From Paracoccaceae bacterium (GTDB lineage: Bacteria; Pseudomonadota; Alphaproteobacteria; Rhodobacterales; Rhodobacteraceae), in the NCBI GenBank assembly GCA_018222665.1, contig JAAEZW010000030.1:1-12386 (forward strand): 12,386 nt of DNA, read 5' to 3'. Within the stretch, counting starts at the first letter, position 1. Each line of letters begins with the position of its first letter. The translations under genes were made by a program, and so were the position numbers. Below the pieces are notes generated by a model. That model had not been told where the DNA came from. It saw nothing but the letters and a program-made list of their open reading frames with translations, and did not search any database. Below, in pieces: positions 6,283 to 12,386 of this stretch.

Positions 6283-7365
6283 ATGAAAACTATCATGTCA
6301 CTAACTACGGCAAGTGTTCTTGCGATCAGCGCGGGAACTGCATTTGCCGAAGGCTCTATCACTGCCGTTTCATGGGGTGGTGCGTATACAAAATCGCAGG
6401 TTGAGGCGTATCACAAGCCTTGGACAGCAGCGACTGGTAACACAGTTGTATCAGAAGACTATTCAGGTGGTTTGGCGGAAGTCAAAGCGCAGGTTGAATC
6501 AGGTTCAGTAACCTGGGACATTATTGACGTTGAGAAGTCAGACGCAGTTCGTGGCTGTGACGAAGGCCTATTCATGGAAATTGATCACTCATCACTGCCA
6601 AATGGTGCGGATGGCTCAGCGGCTGCTGATGACTTCATTCCTGGATCGTTCACAGATTGCGCGGTTGCGAACATCGTTTGGTCAACAATTTTTGCTTATG
6701 ACAGCTCTGTCATGGCGAATGGCCCAACATCTATTGCAGACTTCTTTAACCTTGATGCCTTCCCAGGTAAGCGTGGTCTGCGTAAGTCACCAAAAGCAAA
6801 CCTAGAAATGGCACTTGCAGCGGATGGCGTTGCAGCAGCTGATATTTATGAAGTTCTAGGAACAGATGAAGGTGTTGATCGTGCCTTTGCGAAACTAGAC
6901 ACGATCAAAGACAGTGTTGTCTGGTGGGAAGCTGGTGCACAGCCTCCACAATTGCTAGCAGACGGCGAAGTTGCAATGACAACTGCATACAATGGTCGTA
7001 TCTTTAACGCGGTTGCATCAGAAGGTAAGCCATTTGAAATCGTTTGGGACGCACAAGTCTTTGACGTGGATATGTGGGCAATTGTAAAAGGCGCACCAAA
7101 CGCAGATTTGGCGATGGACTTTTTGAAGTTCTCAACAGCGACTGAGCAGCTAGCGGCGCAAGCATCATACATTTCATATGGCCCAGCGCGCAAATCATCT
7201 GCACCGTTGGTGGGTTCATACCATTCAAACGCAAGCCTAGAAATGGGCCCACAGATGCCAACTGCACCAGATAACTTCTCAACTGCGATTTCAAATGATT
7301 TTGAATTCTGGGCAGACAACCAAGACGAGTTGAATGAACGTTTCAACGCATGGTTGGCAAACTAA
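6283..7365 (+). CDS. Periplasmic solute-binding protein, PotD/PotF-like (COG0687 type)
   Basis: This 360-residue receptor serves the second importer. The signal peptide has likely cleavage after AFA (residue 22). The mature protein begins EGSITAVSWGGAYTKSQVEAY, a WGGAY pattern typical of a polyamine/opine-type branch distinct from PotF, whose N-terminus is YNWSDYI. Cysteines C92 and C126 could form a periplasmic disulfide. GGGAGA at 6272-6277 sits five bases before the ATG. Many codons end in A or T (GCA, TCA, CCA, GGT, GTT), more uniformly than in the neighbouring genes, which fits high expression. A strong terminator follows it, also as expected for an abundant binding protein. The ligand is not certain: a polyamine is likely from context, but other cationic or amino-acid-like solutes are possible. 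Confidence 0.9.
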   Translation: MKTIMSLTTASVLAISAGTAFAEGSITAVSWGGAYTKSQVEAYHKPWTAATGNTVVSEDYSGGLAEVKAQVESGSVTWDIIDVEKSDAVRGCDEGLFMEIDHSSLPNGADGSAAADDFIPGSFTDCAVANIVWSTIFAYDSSVMANGPTSIADFFNLDAFPGKRGLRKSPKANLEMALAADGVAAADIYEVLGTDEGVDRAFAKLDTIKDSVVWWEAGAQPPQLLADGEVAMTTAYNGRIFNAVASEGKPFEIVWDAQVFDVDMWAIVKGAPNADLAMDFLKFSTATEQLAAQASYISYGPARKSSAPLVGSYHSNASLEMGPQMPTAPDNFSTAISNDFEFWADNQDELNERFNAWLAN

Positions 7366-7374
7366 TTACGATTT

Positions 7375-7411
7375 GGGTGCGCGAGGTTATCGCGCACCCT
7401 TTTTTATTTTT
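7375..7411 (+). terminator. Intrinsic terminator/attenuator between binding protein and permease genes
   Basis: A perfect 10-bp stem (GGGTGCGCGA at 7375-7384 with TCGCGCACCC at 7390-7399) around loop GGTTA is followed by T6-A-T5. It starts nine bases after the binding-protein stop and the T tract ends ten bases before the permease ATG. The permease ribosome site (GGA at 7412-7414) lies directly after the T tract. The permeases must therefore be expressed by read-through. Confidence 0.9.
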
Positions 7412-7420
7412 GGATAAAAA

Positions 7421-8671
7421 ATGTCTGATACAACAATACCACTTATCGCAGCTGATGGAACGCCGCTGAAACGCAAATTGGCGCAGTCTTTGATGCGATC
7501 TCGTGCACGTGCATTTGGTTTAGCCCTTCCACTACTGGCCTTCATCTTGGTGTTGTTTGTATATCCCATTGCGAATTTTTTGACCCAAGCCTTTTATGAT
7601 GCACGTTTCGCAACGTTGATGCCTGGAACGACAGAAGTGCTTAAGGATTGGGATGCCGTCAGCGCACCTACTGAAGAGATGGCTGCTGCACTTGTTGCTG
7701 ATTTGGTCGTGTCGAAAAAAGAAAAGACCATTGGTAAGGTGGCAACGCGTGTTAACCGTGAGATGTCTGGAACGCGCAGTTTGTTCACCAAAACTGCGCG
7801 CTCTGCCAAAAAATTGGAAGCCCCCTACATGGAGGCCCTGATCAAAAAGGACAAAGATTGGAGCGATATCGAGGTGTGGCAGGCCATGAAGACCGCATCT
7901 CGCGTTTATACACCCGCCTATTTGGCCGCGGCAGTAGATCTAAAAATGCTGGCCGATGGCAGTATTGTTCGACAAGACGAAGACCGCCGTATTCACGTGA
8001 TCCTGTTTTGGCGCACGCTTGAGATTTCGTTTCTTGTGACAATCTTCTGTTTCATACTGGGCTATCCTGTGGCGTACATGCTTTCGACGCTGCCTGCGCG
8101 TAAATCAAACCTATTGCTTATTCTGGTGTTGCTGCCGTTTTGGACGTCCCTATTGGTGCGAACCACAGCATGGATTGCGATGTTGCAGGCGCAGGGTGTA
8201 TTGAACGATTTGTTCGTCGTCTTTGGTCTGGCTTCAGATGATGATCGGTTCAGTTTGATATACAACAAAACGGGTACACTGATTGCGATGACGCATATCC
8301 TGCTGCCGTTTATGATTTTGCCACTGTATTCGGTGATGAAAACCATCCCACCCAGTTATGTGCGCGCCGCGAAATCAATGGGTGCCACCAATTGGACAGC
8401 GTTCTGGCGTGTGTATTTCCCGCAATCGGTTCCTGGGATTGGGGCAGGCGCATTATTGGTATTCATCCTGGCAATCGGTTACTATATCACTCCCGCATTG
8501 GTGGGTGGTCAGGATGGTCAGATGATTTCAAACTTCATCGACTTCCACATGCGTAAATCATTGAACTGGAACCTAGCTGCCGCCATGGGTTTGGTCATGC
8601 TGGTCTTCGTGTTGTTCATGTTCTGGATTTATGACCGCATTGTCGGCATTGATAACATGAAATTGGGTTAG
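7421..8671 (+). CDS. ABC transporter permease, PotB/PotH-like, with a large insertion
   Basis: This is an inner-membrane channel subunit of the second importer, 416 residues against roughly 280-310 for usual PotB proteins. TM1 is about residues 31-54 (ALPLLAFILVLFVYPIANF). A charged, Lys/Glu/Ala-rich segment of about 135 residues (57-192) follows before the core resumes with FWRTLEISFLVTIFCFILGY. The cytoplasmic coupling (EAA-type) loop is YVRAAKSMGATNWTAFWRVY (about 313-332), followed by further TM segments to about 405. The inserted part should be periplasmic if TM1 is oriented as in the family. The start ATG follows GGA by six bases. It is translated immediately upstream of the second permease (three-base gap). 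Confidence 0.9.
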   Translation: MSDTTIPLIAADGTPLKRKLAQSLMRSRARAFGLALPLLAFILVLFVYPIANFLTQAFYDARFATLMPGTTEVLKDWDAVSAPTEEMAAALVADLVVSKKEKTIGKVATRVNREMSGTRSLFTKTARSAKKLEAPYMEALIKKDKDWSDIEVWQAMKTASRVYTPAYLAAAVDLKMLADGSIVRQDEDRRIHVILFWRTLEISFLVTIFCFILGYPVAYMLSTLPARKSNLLLILVLLPFWTSLLVRTTAWIAMLQAQGVLNDLFVVFGLASDDDRFSLIYNKTGTLIAMTHILLPFMILPLYSVMKTIPPSYVRAAKSMGATNWTAFWRVYFPQSVPGIGAGALLVFILAIGYYITPALVGGQDGQMISNFIDFHMRKSLNWNLAAAMGLVMLVFVLFMFWIYDRIVGIDNMKLG

Positions 8672-8674
8672 GCG

Positions 8675-9916
8675 ATGTCAGGTCAATATCAATATATACC
8701 CCCGCAACCCCCTCTTGGCTTTACGCTGAGTATCATTGGTAGTTTCGGAGCGCTTACGGGTCTTTTGACGGCCCAAGGTGACGTGGGACTGATGCCGTTA
8801 TACATGGTTGTCGGCGCGCTTTTGTTTTCGGCTTTTGGACTTGCACTTTTGAAGTCAGGCGTTGGGCGCGGATTGTCCGGTTGGGTTGGTGTCCTTGTCT
8901 TTTTGGCTGTAGGCAGCGGTTTGATCAGCTTTCCATTTGGTGTGCTTATGGCCGTCTGGGGATTTTTCATTGGGAGAATGGTGTTGTGGTTGGATAGCGG
9001 CCGCTATCGTTTGCCCATTCCACCCTATGCAAGTTCGAAAGAGGTGTTGTGGTTCTACACATTCCGCACAATCTGCGGTGCGATATTTGTGTTCTTGATC
9101 ACCCCGATCATCATTTTGATCCCGCTGTCGTTCAACCAAGAACCATATTTTAGCTTTACGCCTGGTATGTTAGCACTTGACCCTGCTGCGTTTTCGACAC
9201 GCTGGTATTGGGATATCTTACAAAACGGCATGGTCGACCCCGAGGCGATCACAGGCTGGTGGTCGGATGTTTGGAACAATGCTCAATGGGTGCGTTCGAT
9301 CCGAAATTCATTCTACATCGGTATTCTTGCGACGATCCTATCGACCGCTCTTGGGACACTTGCGGCGATCGGTCTTGCTTCAAGCGATATGCCATGGCGT
9401 CGTCCGATTATGGCGCTGTTGATTTCGCCGATGATCGTCCCATTGGTGATCACAGCATCTGGTTTGGCCTTCTTCTTTGCGGACATCAAATTGGTCAAAA
9501 CTTACTGGGGAATTATCCTTGCGCATGCTGTTTTGGGAACACCATTTGTGATTATCACCGTTACGGCTACGCTTTCAGGGTTTGATAAATCATTGACACG
9601 CGCCAGCGCAAACATGGGCGCGGGACCTGTTCGTACCTTTTTCAAAGTGCAGATGCCGTTGATTTTGCCCGGTGTGATTTCAGGTGCGCTCTTTGCGTTC
9701 ATCACGTCCTTTGACGAAGTGGTCGCAGTATTGCAACTGGCAGATGTGCGTCAACGTACCATTCCGCGCCAGATGTTCTCGGGCATTCGTGAACAGATTT
9801 CGCCAACGATTCTTGCGGTTGCGACGATCCTTGTGATCATCTCGATTGCGCTTTTGACGGTTGTTGAACTGTTGCGCCGCCGTTCTGAACGTTTGCGCGG
9901 CATGTCCCCCAGCTGA
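8675..9916 (+). CDS. ABC transporter permease, PotC/PotI-like, with an extra N-terminal membrane domain
   Basis: This is the second channel subunit, 413 residues against about 260-280 for ordinary PotC. The core from about residue 130 is typical: first TM GAIFVFLITPIIILIPLSFN, then a periplasmic loop with YFSFTPG, and the coupling loop RASANMGAGPVRTFFKVQMP (about 309-328), ending with FDEVVAVL and a last TM near 380-400. Before it lies an extra ~120 residues with about four hydrophobic segments (near 14-31, 39-59, 68-86 and 88-106) and a basic linker. It starts three bases after the first permease stop with only a weak AGG site, so coupled translation is likely. The role of the extension is unknown. 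Confidence 0.9.
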   Translation: MSGQYQYIPPQPPLGFTLSIIGSFGALTGLLTAQGDVGLMPLYMVVGALLFSAFGLALLKSGVGRGLSGWVGVLVFLAVGSGLISFPFGVLMAVWGFFIGRMVLWLDSGRYRLPIPPYASSKEVLWFYTFRTICGAIFVFLITPIIILIPLSFNQEPYFSFTPGMLALDPAAFSTRWYWDILQNGMVDPEAITGWWSDVWNNAQWVRSIRNSFYIGILATILSTALGTLAAIGLASSDMPWRRPIMALLISPMIVPLVITASGLAFFFADIKLVKTYWGIILAHAVLGTPFVIITVTATLSGFDKSLTRASANMGAGPVRTFFKVQMPLILPGVISGALFAFITSFDEVVAVLQLADVRQRTIPRQMFSGIREQISPTILAVATILVIISIALLTVVELLRRRSERLRGMSPS

Positions 9917-9927
9917 TCCGGACGATT

Positions 9928-10857
9928 ATGAAAACCGCCTTGATCACTCACGCGGATTGCTTGGTTCATGTTACGCCGGCTGGTCATCCTGAACAGGTTG
10001 CCCGTCTGGAACACGTGTTACATGCCTTGGCTCCACTAGATTTAAATCGTATCATGGCGCCTTTGGCAGCGGATGATGATTTACTGCATATTCATCCAAA
10101 GTCCTACATTGATGAAATCAAACAGATGCGACCAGAGTCAGGAACGTTTCAAGTGGATGCAGATACGCATATGTCACCTGGGTCTGTTGACGCGGCCTAT
10201 CGCGCGGCGGGTGGAACATTGCGCGCCGTTGATATGGTTCTGAGGGGCGAAGCAAAGAATGCATTCGTGGCAGCGCGGCCGCCAGGACACCATGCAGAAA
10301 CGGCAACGGCAATGGGCTTTTGCCTATTCGGTAACGTGGCACTGGGCGCAAAACATGCCTTGGATTATCATGGCCTGAAACGGGTTGCCGTTGTTGATTT
10401 TGATGTGCACCACGGGAATGGGACACAAGATATCCTTTGGGACGAGCCGCGTGCATTGACGATTACGTCTCAACAAATGCCGTTGTGGCCGGGAACGGGT
10501 GCGGCGATGGAAACGGGTGCATATGACAACGTAATGAATATCCCACTGGCACCCGAAACCGACGGCGCTGCAATGCGGTCCGTGTATACACAATCCGTGT
10601 TTCCGCGCCTGCGTGAATTTGCACCAGAGCTGATTTTGGTTTCAGCGGGTTTTGATGCGCATCGGGATGATCCACTGGCGCAGCTGACTTGGGAGACCGA
10701 AGATTTCCAATGGTTGGGACGCGAATTATGTGCAGTTGCGCGTGAAATATGCCACGGGCGTCTGGTGTCCGTTCTGGAAGGCGGTTATGATTTACGGGCC
10801 TTGGCCGTGTCTGCTAAGGTGTTTGTGAACGAATTGATCGAGGTCCCGAATGAGTGA
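9928..10857 (+). CDS. Histone-deacetylase-family zinc amidohydrolase (possible acetylpolyamine deacetylase)
   Basis: This 309-residue arginase/deacetylase-fold enzyme removes acyl groups from amines, with Zn2+ in the active site. Visible motifs are GHPEQVARLEHV (N-terminus), RPPGHHAE with the His pair H121/H122, GFCLFGNVA, VDFDVHHGNGTQ with Zn ligands D159 and H161, SAGFDAHRDDPL with Zn ligand D243, and LEGGYD with the catalytic-type Y287. All key residues are present. It follows the second permease by 11 bases, with GGA five bases before the ATG, and overlaps xseB by eight bases. A role on acetylated polyamines brought in by the transporter is an attractive inference from context. Other bacterial members act on different acyl amines, and this neighbourhood with xseB-ispA-dxs is, from memory, common in Rhodobacteraceae. 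Confidence 0.9.
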   Translation: MKTALITHADCLVHVTPAGHPEQVARLEHVLHALAPLDLNRIMAPLAADDDLLHIHPKSYIDEIKQMRPESGTFQVDADTHMSPGSVDAAYRAAGGTLRAVDMVLRGEAKNAFVAARPPGHHAETATAMGFCLFGNVALGAKHALDYHGLKRVAVVDFDVHHGNGTQDILWDEPRALTITSQQMPLWPGTGAAMETGAYDNVMNIPLAPETDGAAMRSVYTQSVFPRLREFAPELILVSAGFDAHRDDPLAQLTWETEDFQWLGRELCAVAREICHGRLVSVLEGGYDLRALAVSAKVFVNELIEVPNE

Positions 10858-11092
10858 AACACCCGTCGAAGACATGACATTTGAACAGGCAATGTCCGAA
10901 CTGGAACGCGTTGTTGGGCAACTTGAACGTGGTGACGTGGCTTTGGATCAGTCAATCGCACTTTATGAACGTGGCGCATTGCTGAAAAAGCGTTGCGAAG
11001 CGAAATTGAAGGAAGCCGAAGAAAAAGTGGCCGCTATCACATTGGATGCGACAGGCACACCGACAGGCATAGCGCCGCTTGATGGTGCATAA
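10850..11092 (+). CDS. xseB: Exodeoxyribonuclease VII small subunit
   Basis: This 80-residue XseB binds several-to-one to XseA, forming an exonuclease that degrades single-stranded DNA from both ends. The family pattern is clear: MTFEQAMSELERVVGQLERG, then LDQSIALYERGALLKKRCE and a basic/acidic coiled-coil helix KLKEAEEKV. The length is normal. The ATG at 10850 overlaps the end of the deacetylase gene by eight bases and has GAGG six bases upstream. Its stop TAA shares one base with the ispA ATG (TAATG). Both point to translational coupling in one operon. Confidence 0.95.
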   Translation: MSETPVEDMTFEQAMSELERVVGQLERGDVALDQSIALYERGALLKKRCEAKLKEAEEKVAAITLDATGTPTGIAPLDGA

Positions 11093-11961
11093 TGGATTTT
11101 CACGACCGCATTGTTGCCAATGCCGCCACGGTTGAGACGCATTTAAACGCTTATCTTGATACATATGAACACCAGCCAGTTGTGGACGCGATGCGGTACG
11201 CTGTTCAGGGTGGCAAACGCATGCGCGCCTATATGGTTATCGAAAGCGCTGCGATGTTCGGCATTTCAATGGAACAGTCGATCTGGCCCGCCGCTGCGAT
11301 AGAGGCTGTGCACGCATATTCTTTGATACATGATGATATGCCTTGCATGGACGATGATGATATACGCCGCGGACGACCAACAGTGCATAAGGCATGGGAC
11401 GAAGCGACAGCAGTGCTGGCTGGTGATGCGCTGCAAACGATGGGGTTTGAATTGGTCTTGAATGATCATGCAGGTTCGCCCGATGTGCGCGCGGAACTGG
11501 CCAAAACATTGGCAAAGGCGTCAGGCGCACATGGTATGGTATTGGGGCAGGCGTTGGATATTGCTGCGGAAACTGCGGAAACACCTCTGACACTCGAACA
11601 AATTGAACACCTACAAAATGGCAAAACAGGTGCGTTAATTGAATGGTCCGCGATCAGCGGTGCGATCATGGCACGCGCAGATATCACGCCCCTTTCAATC
11701 TATGCCAAGGCTGTTGGTTTGGCATTTCAAATCGCCGATGATATCCTGGATGTAGAAGGGGACGAGGCCAAAACAGGTAAACGTCTGAACAAAGATGCCG
11801 ATGCGGGCAAGGCAACATTTGTTTCCCTGCTGGATTTGGACGGCGCAAAACAACGGGCACGGGCCCTTGTTGCTCAGGCGGAAGAGGCTATTTCTTGCTA
11901 TGGAAATAAGGCGCAAAACTTGCAGGATGTTGCGCGCTTCGCTATTTCTCGGGAAAATTAA
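11092..11961 (+). CDS. ispA: Polyprenyl synthetase, probably farnesyl diphosphate synthase
   Basis: This 289-residue trans-prenyltransferase condenses IPP with DMAPP/GPP to give farnesyl-PP for quinone, undecaprenol and carotenoid synthesis. GGKRMRA (about 40-46) binds IPP. The first Asp-rich motif is [10 protein letters not shown] (D81-D90), preceded by HAYSLIH, the E. coli IspA-like chain-length region with Y76 five residues before the motif. [19 protein letters not shown] (second Asp-rich motif, D216/D217/D220) and GKATFVSLL follow. It starts on the last base of the xseB stop with no strong ribosome site, so it is probably translated by re-initiation. dxs follows after 20 bases. Geranylgeranyl-PP synthase is less likely given the residues before the first motif. 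Confidence 0.94.
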   Translation: MDFHDRIVANAATVETHLNAYLDTYEHQPVVDAMRYAVQGGKRMRAYMVIESAAMFGISMEQSIWPAAAIEAVHAYSLIHDDMPCMDDDDIRRGRPTVHKAWDEATAVLAGDALQTMGFELVLNDHAGSPDVRAELAKTLAKASGAHGMVLGQALDIAAETAETPLTLEQIEHLQNGKTGALIEWSAISGAIMARADITPLSIYAKAVGLAFQIADDILDVEGDEAKTGKRLNKDADAGKATFVSLLDLDGAKQRARALVAQAEEAISCYGNKAQNLQDVARFAISREN

Positions 11962-11981
11962 CCCAAGGCGCCTTTTGTTTT

Positions 11982-12386
11982 ATGTCACATCGTCCGAATA
12001 CTCCACTGCTTGATCGGGTACAGTTGCCCGAAGACCTTAAGCGTTTTTCAGATGCAGAATTGATCCAAGTGGCAGAGGAATTGCGCCAAGAAACCATTTC
12101 AGCGGTTTCTGAAACAGGTGGGCATTTGGGTGCTGGATTGGGCGTTGTTGAATTAACGGTTGCGCTTCATGCTATCTTTGACACCCCGCGCGACAAAATC
12201 ATCTGGGACGTCAGCCATCAGGCCTATCCCCATAAAATCCTGACAGGTCGTCGTGACCGCATTCGCACCTTGCGCCAACAAGATGGGCTGAGCGGTTTTA
12301 CGAAACGCGCAGAAAGCGCATATGATCCTTTTGGTGCGGCACATTCGAGCACGTCAATTTCTGCGGCCCTTGGGTTTGCAGTGGCG
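11982..12386 (+). CDS. dxs: 1-deoxy-D-xylulose-5-phosphate synthase (N-terminal part, cut by window edge)
   Basis: DXS joins pyruvate and glyceraldehyde 3-phosphate in a thiamine-diphosphate reaction, the first step of the MEP isoprenoid pathway. The 135 visible residues (of about 640) contain [38 protein letters not shown] with the GHLG signature, [17 protein letters not shown] and [15 protein letters not shown], all standard for the N-terminal domain. The ATG at 11982 is the only sensible start; the ribosome site is weak (AAGG at 11965-11968, 13 bases away) and lies inside a 10-bp palindrome AAGGCGCCTT. It follows ispA in the same operon, so the first MEP enzyme and a downstream prenyl synthase are co-expressed. 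Confidence 0.95.
   Translation, partial: MSHRPNTPLLDRVQLPEDLKRFSDAELIQVAEELRQETISAVSETGGHLGAGLGVVELTVALHAIFDTPRDKIIWDVSHQAYPHKILTGRRDRIRTLRQQDGLSGFTKRAESAYDPFGAAHSSTSISAALGFAVA

Noticed and set aside
6846..7346. Long minus-strand ORF of 166 codons inside the binding-protein gene
   Set aside because: Antisense shadow produced by the biased codon use of the real gene; no family resemblance.

Overview
The window looks like the chromosome of a marine alphaproteobacterium of the Rhodobacteraceae (Roseobacter-type). The evidence is the run histone-deacetylase-family protein, xseB, ispA, dxs, together with protein matches recalled from that group; GC is moderate by eye. I see no tRNA, rRNA, CRISPR array or transposase gene.

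Layout. (1) Positions 1-2122, minus strand: a PotFGHI-type polyamine importer. potF (substrate-binding protein) is followed by a strong intrinsic terminator and then potG (ATPase), which runs off the left edge; the permeases would lie beyond it. (2) 2294-2947, plus strand: a GntR/FCD regulator divergent from potF. (3) 3046-4441: a class III aminotransferase of the putrescine/omega-amino acid:pyruvate type. Its N-terminal codons are displaced into another frame by an apparent one-base insertion. (4) 4442-5115: a scarred region with no intact gene. It holds a TA-bounded inverted-repeat element, the C-terminal part of panB on the minus strand, and, head to head with it, the last ~45 codons of an unidentified plus-strand gene. 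(5) 5116-9916: a second, different polyamine-type ABC importer in the order ATPase, binding protein, terminator/attenuator, permease, permease. Both permeases are about 100 residues longer than usual. (6) 9928-12386: a zinc deacetylase (possibly an acetylpolyamine amidohydrolase), then xseB, ispA and the start of dxs, tightly packed or overlapping.

How it fits together. Two importers, an aminotransferase and a putative deacetylase suggest uptake and breakdown of putrescine, spermidine or acetylated polyamines. GATC-centred dyads lie on both sides of the regulator gene. One spans the spacer and -10 of a good sigma70-type promoter for the aminotransferase. This suggests that the GntR protein controls both potF and the aminotransferase. 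The most unusual parts are the frameshift, the scar between the two transport loci with a promoter-like sequence at its junction, and the extended permeases. No clearly new multi-gene system was found.
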